Translations under genes and position numbers: made by a program
IMG/VR virus record: IMGVR_UViG_3300034063_000636
Location: 1-64,000 of that record
DNA: 64,000 nucleotides
Origin: a virus
Strand: one strand, 5' to 3'
The notes under the pieces: generated by a model
What the model saw: the letters and a program-made list of their open reading frames with translations, nothing else
What the model was told of the DNA's origin: nothing
The model's database searches: none
Shown here: piece by piece, positions 7,988 to 15,411 of the stretch
How the letters are laid out: every line of letters begins with the position of its first letter
Numbering within the stretch: the stretch's first letter is position 1

Positions 7988-8361
7988 TGTCAAACAACGA
8001 ATTTGATGGTTGCGATGGCGCTTTATGGTACGTTGAAGTTACTCAAGAAGATAATGAAATTCGACACGAAGTAGATTCTACAATCTACAATTATCAAGAT
8101 AAACAAATTGAGCCAGATGAATTAGGATTTAAGTACCATATTCTAACATACAAAGAAGATAGAACTGAAGCAGAAGTTATTCGAGCATATATTGGCGACG
8201 TAGCGTTCTTTATTAACAATCATGCTCGTGCTGGGTACAATGGTTTAATGGTCAAGAACAATTCTATTCCAAAGAAAACTGTGAAAGAAATGTTCAAGAA
8301 AATATTGACTAACTGGCAGTTTTCAGATAAAATGATTCGTGATGTGATCAAACAGGTGTGA
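7987..8361 (+). CDS. Hypothetical protein, 124 aa
   Basis: A soluble acidic protein starting MSNNEFDGCDGALWYVEVTQ, with alternating beta-like and helical segments and a basic C-terminal helix. Its start overlaps the stop of the UDP-xylose synthase gene (TAATG). No motif recognised. Confidence 0.6.
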   Translation: MSNNEFDGCDGALWYVEVTQEDNEIRHEVDSTIYNYQDKQIEPDELGFKYHILTYKEDRTEAEVIRAYIGDVAFFINNHARAGYNGLMVKNNSIPKKTVKEMFKKILTNWQFSDKMIRDVIKQV

Positions 8362-8362
8362 T

Positions 8363-8623
8363 ATGACAATGTTTACTCGTGATGGTTTAATTGATATGCT
8401 TCGTCACAATATTGTAACTGTGACATTTACGAAAGTGAACGGAGACGAAAGAGTTATGAAATGCACTCTTTTGCCAGAGCACGTTCCAAATGCGCCAACG
8501 ACAAATGGTGATCTTGTTCTTGAATCTAAGGGATCCAGCAATAACATCCCAGTATGGGATTTAGACGCAAGTGGGTGGCGATCCTTTAAAGTTGAAAGTG
8601 TTAAAACTATTTCAATTGGATGA
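8363..8623 (+). CDS. WYL_2/DUF2693-like SH3-barrel protein
   Basis: VTVTFTKVNGDERVMKCTLL and a C-terminal PVWDLDASGWRSFKVESVKT are the hallmarks of the small phage SH3-like barrel family (Pfam WYL_2, formerly DUF2693). These proteins are widespread in T4-like phages and thought to bind nucleic acid or ligands, with no proven role. Length 86 residues is usual. ATG 8369 is an alternative start. Confidence 0.75.
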   Translation: MTMFTRDGLIDMLRHNIVTVTFTKVNGDERVMKCTLLPEHVPNAPTTNGDLVLESKGSSNNIPVWDLDASGWRSFKVESVKTISIG

Positions 8624-8752
8624 TTAAAATGCTAAATATACCACCAGCCGCCCTACCTTTCGGTGTAAGGTTTGTCGCACAGCGATGGCTGCTTTGTAAA
8701 AGAGGAATCTAGGACGTATTGCGCAGTGCGTCACGATAGATGAACCGAGTCT
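8624..8752 (+). other. Non-coding gap with possible RNA structure
   Basis: No convincing gene. A 27-codon frame (8629-8712) begins MLNIPPAALPFG but has no ribosome site. Short inverted repeats are present (CAGC-GATG-GCTG, and GACG...CGTC around GCGCAGTGCG), so a small structured RNA or leader for the next gene is possible. Confidence 0.3.
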
Positions 8753-8953
8753 ATGATACTACAACCTAAAAGCCGTTTCGGGCAACAATTCTTAGAACTA
8801 TATGGTAACGAATGGGTTCTCATTCGTAAGATGGATTCCTGGCACTCTTCAAAACGTCCAGGACCATATGGATTTGTACAACAAGTTGAAGGTCTGAAAA
8901 CTTTTTTCATACATTTAGTCGATGACCCCCATTTTTTAATACAACGGAAATAA
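8753..8953 (+). CDS. Hypothetical protein, 66 aa
   Basis: MILQPKSRFGQQFLELYGNE followed by WVLIRKMDSWH and GPYGFVQQVEGLKTFFIH reads like a genuine folded small beta protein. There is no clear ribosome site; the start lies just after the structured gap. No family recognised. Confidence 0.5.
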   Translation: MILQPKSRFGQQFLELYGNEWVLIRKMDSWHSSKRPGPYGFVQQVEGLKTFFIHLVDDPHFLIQRK

Positions 8954-8963
8954 TTTGCATCTA

Positions 8964-8988
8964 TATAAATGCTCCACCGAAGGAGCAT
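8964..8988 (+). promoter_or_regulatory. TATAAATG box and hairpin holding the ribosome site
   Basis: TATAAATG (8964-8971) resembles a T4 late box. ATGCTCC (8969-8975) and GGAGCAT (8982-8988) form a perfect 7 bp stem with a 6-base loop. The AAGGAGC ribosome site of the gene at 8991 lies in the loop and 3' arm, so longer transcripts could mask it, while transcripts starting at the late box would lack the 5' arm. Confidence 0.45.
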
Positions 8989-8990
8989 AA

Positions 8991-9767
8991 ATGGCGAATT
9001 ATAAGTCAATTTTTATATCTGATGTGCATCTAGGTTCTAAAGGATGCAAAGCCGAACTCCTTTCTGATTTTCTGAAACATAATAGTTGCGAAAATCTATT
9101 TTTAGTTGGTGACGTCATTGACGGCTGGAGACTCAAAAGAAAATTTTTTTGGCAGCAATCACATACTGATGTGATTCGAAAGATTCTTAAAGCTGCAAAA
9201 AACGGCACAAATGTTAAGTACATCGTCGGAAATCACGACGATTCTTTTCGCGATCTTCTTCCATACGACATTCACTTTGGCAACATTGAACTTGTAAACC
9301 AATGTCGCTATAACGCAGTGAACGGTAAAAGATATATGGTAATTCATGGAGATCTTTTTGATGCAGCATTAGCAACAAAACTTTCTTGGCTTTATCACGT
9401 TGGTGATTGGTTTTATGACATTTTATTATCAATCAATAATGGTTTGAATAGACTACGCAGCCGTTTAGGTATGTCATATTGGAGTTTGAGTGCATATCTA
9501 AAGAATAAAACAAAAGAAGCAGTCGCATTTATGTCTGACTTCGAAATTTTAATTACAGATTACTGTAGAAAGTATAATGCGCATGGCGTTATCTGTGGAC
9601 ATGTTCATAAAGCAGCAATCAAAGAGATCAATGGCATTGAGTATATGAACGACGGTGACTGGGTTGAGTCCTGCACAGCATTAGTCGAGCATCATGATGG
9701 TACTTGGGAAATTGTGAATTATCTTCACAATATAAACAAGCATAATAAAATTGAAAAATTTTTGTAA
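8991..9767 (+). CDS. LpxH-like UDP-2,3-diacylglucosamine hydrolase
   Basis: A calcineurin-type metallophosphoesterase of the COG2908 group, whose bacterial members split UDP-2,3-diacylglucosamine to lipid X and UMP in lipid A synthesis. Metal-binding motifs occur in order: SDVHLGS near residue 10, GDVIDGW, GNHDD, HGDLFD and GHVHKA. Length 258 is usual. A basic, amphipathic middle (LSWLYHVGDWFYDILLSI) suits membrane contact. It lies 25 bases before the TonB-dependent receptor gene and probably shares its mRNA, so both may act on the outer membrane. Other phosphoesterase substrates cannot be excluded from sequence. Confidence 0.8.
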   Translation: MANYKSIFISDVHLGSKGCKAELLSDFLKHNSCENLFLVGDVIDGWRLKRKFFWQQSHTDVIRKILKAAKNGTNVKYIVGNHDDSFRDLLPYDIHFGNIELVNQCRYNAVNGKRYMVIHGDLFDAALATKLSWLYHVGDWFYDILLSINNGLNRLRSRLGMSYWSLSAYLKNKTKEAVAFMSDFEILITDYCRKYNAHGVICGHVHKAAIKEINGIEYMNDGDWVESCTALVEHHDGTWEIVNYLHNINKHNKIEKFL

Positions 9768-9792
9768 TATAACCTTAATAGGGAGATAATAA

Positions 9793-12297
9793 ATGAAGAA
9801 ATTTCTAGCAATATTGGGAATTGTGATGTCACAAATTTCCTATGCAGAACCATTAGAAGAAGTCACTATCACAAGCATTCGTGATTCAGCAGCAGCCGCT
9901 GTTGAGCAGCAAAAGAATGCTGATGGCGTAACTAATGTTGTCGCTGGTGATACAGTAGGCAAACTTCCAGATTCAAATATCGCCGAAGCACTACAACGTG
10001 TTTCAGGTATTTCAATTCAACGCGATCAAGGCGAAGGTCGTTATATCAATGTTCGTGGTGCTCCAAGTGAGTTCACAAACATCACAGTCAATGGCGTAAG
10101 TCTACCTGCTCCTGATCCATTTACAAGAGCAATTGACCTTGACGTTGTTCCTGCTAACATTGCTGACACACTAGAAATCAGCAAGACATTGCTTCCAAGT
10201 CAAGAAGCAGATAGCATTGCTGGCGCAGTCAATATTAAAACTAAATCAGCATTCAAGAAGCCAGGACTACAATTCAATGCTGAACTAGGTGGCTCTTATA
10301 ATCAGTTTGGTGGCACACATGATGTACGTGCATCATTCAGCCTATCAAATACAATGTTGAATGATACACTCGGTGTTTCTCTTTCAACAAGTTATGGTAA
10401 AACTGATCGCCAATTAGATAACATTGAAACAGCATGGGCACGTTATAGTGTTCCTGTTAATTTAGTTCCTGTTCCTGGCAATCCATTCAGCATACCACCT
10501 ATTTTGTTGGAATCTGTATTCGCTCCAGTCGAAACATTGTTCAAAGACTATGACACAGTTCGTGAAAGAATTGCTGTGACTGGCAATGTTGAGTATCGTC
10601 CAAACGATGATACCAGTGTTTATGTCAACTCAACATGGTCACGCTATGTTGATGACGAATGGCGCAATCGTTTGAGCATTCTTTACAGCGAAGGTAAGAT
10701 CGTTGCTGGTGCTACAGATAGCAAAGCAAGTTTCACATCACCTCGTATTGAAAAGCAAGTGCGTCATCGCATCATCGAAAATCATATCATTGCTAACGAA
10801 GTTGGTTTGAAGCAAAATTTAAGTGTTGGTAAACTTGACGCTAGTGTTTCAATGGCAACAGCAAAGCAAGATTATCCACAACGCGATGAGTTATTATTCC
10901 GCAGTTCATTGCGTCCAACAATCAGTTACGATTATAGCAAGAATCCAAACGAGCCATACATTAGTTTGTTTGATACAAAAGAACATCTAAACGTTGGTGC
11001 GTATGCTTTCCGTGAAAACACATATCGTGATGCTGATACAAATGAAGATACATTGGCAGCCAAAGTAGATTATGAAGTTGGCATGTATAAGTTTGGTGTG
11101 TTGTATGCTGATAGCGAAAGAACAACAGACGGTAGTCGTTGGAGAAATCGCAGTTCAACAGCGGCGCCAGCAACTAATCTTGCTGGATTCTTATCAACGA
11201 ATGTAAGCAAGAACTATGGTTATGATCTTGGCTTCAAGTTGAATACAGAATTAGCCGATGCTTATTATGGTGCTACAAAGGCACTATCACCACCAAGAGT
11301 AGAGCAATCATTGACAGAAGATTATAATGTTGATGAAAAGGTTGCTGCTGCTTATGGTATGATGAAGTATAAGGCAGATAAACTCAATGTGATTGCTGGC
11401 GTTCGTGTAGAAAATACAAAAGACGTTGGTAGCGCACCAGTTTATAATACTGTAACAGGTCGTATCACTAGCCAAGTTGGTGAAAAGGATTACACAAATG
11501 TATTCCCTAACCTAACAGTTCGCTATGACTATAATGACAATCTAGTTGGTCGTTTCGCATTGACTCGCTCACTCGCAAGACCAAACTTTGATGACATTGT
11601 TCCAAGAGCAATTGAAAGTCAAGAAGGAACACAACTAGTTGTTACAACTGGCAATCCTGACTTGAATCCAACACTATCAAACAATGTTGATATGTCAGTT
11701 GAATATTATTTCGGTGATATTGGTCTAGCCAGCGTAAGTGTGTTCTACAAAGACCTCAAAGACTATAACTACGTCTTGAGAACAAATGGAACATACATTG
11801 GCAGTCAAGCAATCCTAGTGCGCCCAGAAAACGCACCAAAGGGCGAAATTACTGGTGTTGAAGTAAGTTATCAACAGCAACTTGATAATGGTCTGGGTGT
11901 ATTTGCGAACTACACAATCGCTGACGCAAGCATTGATGTGGGTCGTAACTACGCTGGTCGTAGCAAGTTCCCACTTCCAGGACAAAGTGATTACACTGGT
12001 AACATTGCTGTGTTCTACGAAAGGGGTAAGATTAGCGCAAGACTTTCATACACGGATCGTGGTGAGTTCTTGAACGAAATCAATGCTGACGATGGCGCAC
12101 TTGATCTATACTGGGACGGTCGCGGTCAGTTAGACTTCACTGGTGGTTACAAAGTCAACAAGCAAACTGAACTTGTAATTGAAGCCAAGAATCTAACTAA
12201 CAGTGCTGGCGTTCGTTACTATGGATCCAAGTCTCGTGTCTATGAATATGAGAAGTTTGGATACAGCATCTATCTGGGTGCGAAATATAAAATGTGA
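9793..12297 (+). CDS. TonB-dependent outer-membrane receptor
   Basis: An outer-membrane beta-barrel transporter for scarce ligands, powered by TonB. It has a signal peptide (MKKFLAILGIVMSQISYA, cleavage before EP), a TonB box just after it (LEEVTITSIR), and a plug with KLPDSNIAEALQRVSGISIQ and the GRYINVRG motif typical of the Caulobacter/Xanthomonas-type receptor group. The barrel runs about residues 160-834 with alternating beta strands (for example RFALTRSLARPNFDDIVPRA). The frame is uninterrupted and 834 residues is full length. It ends in YKM rather than the usual terminal aromatic. GGGAGA lies before the start. It shares the phage's own terminator type, which argues that it is a resident gene. 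I know of no standard phage role; receptor replacement or superinfection control is inference. Confidence 0.93.
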   Translation: MKKFLAILGIVMSQISYAEPLEEVTITSIRDSAAAAVEQQKNADGVTNVVAGDTVGKLPDSNIAEALQRVSGISIQRDQGEGRYINVRGAPSEFTNITVNGVSLPAPDPFTRAIDLDVVPANIADTLEISKTLLPSQEADSIAGAVNIKTKSAFKKPGLQFNAELGGSYNQFGGTHDVRASFSLSNTMLNDTLGVSLSTSYGKTDRQLDNIETAWARYSVPVNLVPVPGNPFSIPPILLESVFAPVETLFKDYDTVRERIAVTGNVEYRPNDDTSVYVNSTWSRYVDDEWRNRLSILYSEGKIVAGATDSKASFTSPRIEKQVRHRIIENHIIANEVGLKQNLSVGKLDASVSMATAKQDYPQRDELLFRSSLRPTISYDYSKNPNEPYISLFDTKEHLNVGAYAFRENTYRDADTNEDTLAAKVDYEVGMYKFGVLYADSERTTDGSRWRNRSSTAAPATNLAGFLSTNVSKNYGYDLGFKLNTELADAYYGATKALSPPRVEQSLTEDYNVDEKVAAAYGMMKYKADKLNVIAGVRVENTKDVGSAPVYNTVTGRITSQVGEKDYTNVFPNLTVRYDYNDNLVGRFALTRSLARPNFDDIVPRAIESQEGTQLVVTTGNPDLNPTLSNNVDMSVEYYFGDIGLASVSVFYKDLKDYNYVLRTNGTYIGSQAILVRPENAPKGEITGVEVSYQQQLDNGLGVFANYTIADASIDVGRNYAGRSKFPLPGQSDYTGNIAVFYERGKISARLSYTDRGEFLNEINADDGALDLYWDGRGQLDFTGGYKVNKQTELVIEAKNLTNSAGVRYYGSKSRVYEYEKFGYSIYLGAKYKM

Positions 12298-12306
12298 GGT
12301 TGGGTG

Positions 12307-12334
12307 AAAAGGGGACTTCGGTCCCCTTTTTCTT
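12307..12334 (+). terminator. Rho-independent terminator with UUCG loop
   Basis: AAAAGGGGAC, loop TTCG, GTCCCCTTTT, then T-rich. It ends the LpxH-like/receptor transcript ten bases after the receptor stop. Confidence 0.92.
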
Positions 12335-12341
12335 ATCTGTC

Positions 12342-12402
12342 GTAAGTTATTGATTTTATTCAAGTTTTTTCTATTGCTAAATCCTGTGTTTTATACTACA
12401 AT
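12342..12402 (+). promoter_or_regulatory. Module promoter with upstream TTGATT box
   Basis: GTAAGTTATTGATTTTATT (upstream box TTGATT at 12350-12355), then -35 TTGCTA (12374-12379), a 17 bp spacer and -10 TACAAT (12397-12402). Only six bases separate the -10 from the ATG at 12409, so the mRNA should start at or next to the start codon. Confidence 0.7.
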
Positions 12403-12408
12403 GGTTGT

Positions 12409-12621
12409 ATGAAACAATATTACGAAGTTTACGAAAACGCCATAGTCAACCACCCGATTACAGGAGCGCGAGTCAGAGGGAATAAATTAATTCTCACGAC
12501 CAAGAGCCGTACGAAGGCACTAGACCTATACGCTAAAAACGAAAAGACGCGCTGGGTCGAAGAAATCACCGATTACGGTAGCGGCGAAAGCACCGATATT
12601 ATCACGGGAGTTTACGCATAA
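12409..12621 (+). CDS. Hypothetical protein, 70 aa
   Basis: MKQYYEVYENAIVNHPITGA begins a small basic protein with an acidic, glycine-rich C-terminus. There is no ribosome site, and the promoter -10 lies six bases upstream, so leaderless translation is predicted. It is the first gene of an accessory block with its own promoters. No family recognised. Confidence 0.65.
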   Translation: MKQYYEVYENAIVNHPITGARVRGNKLILTTKSRTKALDLYAKNEKTRWVEEITDYGSGESTDIITGVYA

Positions 12622-12634
12622 GGGTAGAAACTGC

Positions 12635-12667
12635 GCCTCTCGTCGGGCTTCTCGCTCGGCGAGAGGC
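12635..12667 (+). terminator. GC-rich hairpin, possible terminator
   Basis: GCCTCTCG and CGAGAGGC form an 8 bp stem, with a CTCGCTCGG-containing loop and no T run. Related CTCTCG/CGAGAG hairpins lie in front of the promoters at 14975 and 24654. Confidence 0.5.
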
Positions 12668-12673
12668 AATACC

Positions 12674-12734
12674 GTAAGTTGTTGATTTACCAAGAATTTT
12701 TACTATTGTGTTTTTAGCAAAAAGAGTGTATAAT
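12674..12734 (+). promoter_or_regulatory. Module promoter with upstream TTGATT box
   Basis: GTAAGTTGTTGATTTACC (TTGATT 12682-12687), -35 TTGTGT (12706-12711), a 17 bp spacer and TATAAT (12729-12734), seven bases before the ATG at 12742. The TTGATT-to-minus-35 distance is again 24 bp. Confidence 0.72.
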
Positions 12735-12741
12735 TGATTTT

Positions 12742-12975
12742 ATGAAAACTGAAAACACCGAAGCGCAGGTTAAAGCGCAACTCATTCAAGCAATTCAAGT
12801 TTACAAGGACGAAGCCATCAATCTAGGTTTCGACTACCCCATTCAGCCTATAGAGGGAGCGGACAGTGCCGACCTCATTTTACTTTATACGGATCTTGTG
12901 GATTTTATCGCGTACAACGCAGGATTCAACGCCGCAATTCACGGCGAAGAATTAGACACTATCACGACCCATTAA
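12742..12975 (+). CDS. Hypothetical protein, 77 aa
   Basis: An acidic, probably all-helical protein starting MKTENTEAQVKAQLIQAIQV. It has no ribosome site and lies seven bases after a TATAAT, so a leaderless mRNA is predicted. No family recognised. Confidence 0.65.
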   Translation: MKTENTEAQVKAQLIQAIQVYKDEAINLGFDYPIQPIEGADSADLILLYTDLVDFIAYNAGFNAAIHGEELDTITTH

Positions 12976-12985
12976 TAAGTAAGGG

Positions 12986-13014
12986 TTGATTTTTTAAATT
13001 TGCGAGAGTAAGAT
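12986..13014 (+). promoter_or_regulatory. Promoter TTGATT-17-TAAGAT
   Basis: TTGATT (12986-12991), a 17 bp spacer and TAAGAT (13009-13014), with six bases to the ATG at 13021. It lacks the second upstream box, but the distance to the ATG is the same as in the module promoters. Confidence 0.5.
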
Positions 13015-13020
13015 ATAGTT

Positions 13021-14124
13021 ATGGCAAAGTTCATACCAAAGGTTGTTCCCGAGCCGAATTGGGAAAAGCGCACTGAACCATGCAAGCAGTATGATCTGAT
13101 TCATGCGTTTCAGTGGTACAATCACAATAAAGAATCTCGTGATGCTCGCAAGTATCTGATCGAGTATCTTGTCAAGAACAACGAGATCACTCCGCTGCAA
13201 AAGCAAGCAGCCGATTATCTGAATCTCTCTTGGAACATCGTCGATGGCTGGCTGGCGCGATGCCTCGGTCGTGGTGCATGGATTCCTGATACCACTTTCA
13301 ATAACTTCAAGGAGCGCATGAATGTCTTTCGAGAACGATTGGACAAGATTATCGTCGAGAAAGGTCTTGCCGCGACAGTCGTTGCCGATACTAGCAATGT
13401 CATCTCGATTCAAGAGCGAGTCCAAGGCAAAGTCGACTATTTCATCATGGAACTGGAAGCCAAGTTCGACGACGTTTGGCATGAGCAAAGCGGAGAAGAA
13501 TTTGTTCCCTATACGTGGATGGTCGAGAATGAAGTAAAGCCAATGCATGCTTCGAAGATTGCAGAATACTTCAAGCAGCGTGCGGCTGACTGGATCGCGA
13601 TCATCGAGTCGAAAGATGAGTATGTGAAGGAATCGTATCCTCGTCCTCGTAAAGAGATGATCGAGGCTGCGAAATTCTTCGGACTTGTCGCTACGGATGC
13701 TGAGAAACTCGCCTCTAACAAGGCTGCTGCTCGTAAGCCGCGCAAGAAGAAGCCGATCTCGTTTGACAAAAAGGTCAAGAATCTCAAGTTCAAGAAAGAC
13801 GATATCGATAATAAGTTGGTCTCGATCGATCCTGTGAAGATTGTCGGAGCCGAAAAGTTATGGATCTATAACGTTAAGACTCGCAAACTGGGAGTCTATG
13901 TGGCTCTGGATGGTGCTGGTCTCGATGTTAAGGGTTCAGCGATTCAAAACTATAAATATGGTGAGTCGGTGAGTAAAACTCTCCGAAAGCCGAAGGACGT
14001 TCTATCTCGGGTTCTCGATGGTGGAAAGGTTGTATTGCGTAAGGTGATGGGCGAGATTAATTCGAAACCCCAAGAACTGAACGGTCGAATCAACAAGGAT
14101 ACTATCCTACTTCGAGTGGAGTAA
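13021..14124 (+). CDS. Conserved phage protein, 367 aa, basic
   Basis: An uncharacterised protein. Residues 1 to about 130 are helical (WYNHNKESRDARKYLIEYLV; a possible helix-turn-helix around LQKQAADYLNLSWNIVDGWL). A basic linker (ARKPRKKKPISFDKKVKNLK) leads to a beta-rich C-terminal domain from about residue 265 (AEKLWIYNVKTRKLGVYVAL). The layout suggests a DNA-binding protein with a C-terminal barrel. Large conserved proteins like this occur in T4-like marine phages; function unknown. The ATG lies six bases from a -10, without a ribosome site, and the gene is coupled to the metallopeptidase-like gene. Confidence 0.7.
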   Translation: MAKFIPKVVPEPNWEKRTEPCKQYDLIHAFQWYNHNKESRDARKYLIEYLVKNNEITPLQKQAADYLNLSWNIVDGWLARCLGRGAWIPDTTFNNFKERMNVFRERLDKIIVEKGLAATVVADTSNVISIQERVQGKVDYFIMELEAKFDDVWHEQSGEEFVPYTWMVENEVKPMHASKIAEYFKQRAADWIAIIESKDEYVKESYPRPRKEMIEAAKFFGLVATDAEKLASNKAAARKPRKKKPISFDKKVKNLKFKKDDIDNKLVSIDPVKIVGAEKLWIYNVKTRKLGVYVALDGAGLDVKGSAIQNYKYGESVSKTLRKPKDVLSRVLDGGKVVLRKVMGEINSKPQELNGRINKDTILLRVE

Positions 14125-14125
14125 C

Positions 14126-14659
14126 ATGGTTGCGGTCACTAGCAATTATCTAAAGCGTTCCGATTCAGCGATGATTCGGAAATACTCTCGGTTCGTCTTA
14201 AATCGTCTGGTGCGTCCATGCGTTCAGAAGAAAGCAAAGGTCAACATCAAGGTTCTTGGTGAGCAAGAAATTAAAGATGCTGCTGATCTTCTAGATCTGA
14301 AGAAGTACAAGGCATGGTGCACCTATGATGGTCTGGACGAAGAAGGCAACAAGAAGTTTACTGTTGTTCTCAATTACAAACGCATTAATAAATTGGGCAA
14401 AAAGCCAATCACAAGATTGAAGAATCTTCTCATTGATCTTGGACATGAACTGACTCACGTCAAGCAATATCTCAACAATGAATTGTTTGACTACAAGAGT
14501 GGTGATGTTCGATTCAAGGGATTGTTCTTTGATGCTTCACATTACATGGATGAAGAAAAGTATTTTGACTCACCATGGGAAGTTGAAGCGTATGGTCGCG
14601 AGTTGGGTCTTTATAGAATTTTTTGCAATAAATTAAAAGAGGAGCGTTTGAGTAAGTAA
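14126..14659 (+). CDS. HEXXH zinc metallopeptidase-like protein
   Basis: The motif GHELTHVKQY supplies HExxH zinc ligands, and a downstream SPWEVEAYGRELGLY offers a glutamate third ligand, a gluzincin/SprT-like arrangement. The protein has 177 residues with a basic N-terminus. It starts two bases after the previous gene. It might process a phage or host protein; the substrate is unknown. Catalytic residues look intact. Confidence 0.7.
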   Translation: MVAVTSNYLKRSDSAMIRKYSRFVLNRLVRPCVQKKAKVNIKVLGEQEIKDAADLLDLKKYKAWCTYDGLDEEGNKKFTVVLNYKRINKLGKKPITRLKNLLIDLGHELTHVKQYLNNELFDYKSGDVRFKGLFFDASHYMDEEKYFDSPWEVEAYGRELGLYRIFCNKLKEERLSK

Positions 14660-14661
14660 TC

Positions 14662-14853
14662 ATGGTCAAGAAAAAGCAGAATGAGTTCCGCGAAAAACAA
14701 TACAATCGGAACAGTGAAGGATTGAAGCAACGTCGTTTGAAGAATGAATCTCGGTGGAAGTTCAATCCGAATGAATCTTATGAGTCCGAAGAGGACGATA
14801 TCTCCGAAGAGGAAGATTGGTCGTACGATTCCGAGTACGATGATCACCGCTAA
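14662..14853 (+). CDS. Hypothetical protein, basic then acidic, 63 aa
   Basis: The first half is Lys, Arg and Asn-rich (VKKKQNEFREKQYNRN); the second half is nearly all Glu, Asp, Ser and Tyr (ESEEDDISEEEDW). It is probably disordered. It follows the metallopeptidase gene by two bases and ends before a structured intergenic region. Confidence 0.55.
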   Translation: MVKKKQNEFREKQYNRNSEGLKQRRLKNESRWKFNPNESYESEEDDISEEEDWSYDSEYDDHR

Positions 14854-14961
14854 AACACACCACCGAATCTGAGGCTATTCCAGCGGCTCTCGGCTCCGAG
14901 GAAGGGGTCGGGGAAGGGTAAAACCACGCCTCCGAGAAGGCTTCTCTCTCGGTTTTACGGG
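14854..14961 (+). other. Intergenic GC-rich structured region
   Basis: No gene. GTAAAACC and GGTTTTAC (about 14917-14957) enclose an inner CCGAGA/TCTCGG stem; further CTCTCGG and CCGAGG arms lie upstream. It precedes a module promoter and probably acts as a terminator or small structured RNA. Confidence 0.45.
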
Positions 14962-14965
14962 ATGA

Positions 14966-15027
14966 CGTAAGTTGTTGATTCTATTAGAGTTTTTTCTGTT
15001 GTGTTTTTCACTCATTTAAGCGACAAT
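14966..15027 (+). promoter_or_regulatory. Module promoter with upstream TTGATT box
   Basis: GTAAGTTGTTGATTCTATT (TTGATT 14975-14980), -35 TTGTGT (14999-15004), a 17 bp spacer and GACAAT (15022-15027), six bases before the ATG at 15034. The spacer TTTTCACTCATTTAAGC is nearly identical to that at 24742. Confidence 0.75.
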
Positions 15028-15033
15028 AAGAGT

Positions 15034-15411
15034 ATGGAAAAGCAATATACATACGACGAACGAATCGTCTCGGACCTCTACAAAGAGGCTTATGGGTCAC
15101 GTCCTCGCGCAGACTTCTGGGCGAAGTGGCAAAATGGTACTGCTGACGAAAAGCAGATGGTTTGGGACTTTCTCATCGCCGAAGCCGAGTCTGATGCTGA
15201 GCGTGAGCGACAAGAGCAACTTGCTGTTGAGAGGCATCTTGAGAGGATTGTGATTCCGAACATTCAGTCGTATTTGAATGGCTGCAGTCGCGAAGATGCG
15301 ATTCGCCATCTCCATGATACTTATGACACGCATGGTGATGTTGAATATCTCGAATTCAATCTTGGTGTTCGCTATGGTTATCTCTCTGGTTCACTGAAGG
15401 TGGGTTTCTAA
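15034..15411 (+). CDS. Conserved phage protein, 125 aa
   Basis: A helical protein starting MEKQYTYDERIVSDLYKEAY and containing GSRPRADFWAKW, a charged coiled-coil region and a C-terminal GDVEYLEFNLGVRYGYL. The start is set by the promoter six bases upstream rather than by a ribosome site. The frame is open upstream, but that would place the start inside the promoter. Function unknown. It overlaps the next gene. Confidence 0.65.
   Translation: MEKQYTYDERIVSDLYKEAYGSRPRADFWAKWQNGTADEKQMVWDFLIAEAESDAERERQEQLAVERHLERIVIPNIQSYLNGCSREDAIRHLHDTYDTHGDVEYLEFNLGVRYGYLSGSLKVGF

Noticed and set aside
12994-13548. 184-codon - strand frame opposite the gene at 13021
   Set aside because: The + strand gene is longer, has a fitting promoter and folded-protein composition; the opposite frame reads as low-quality sequence.
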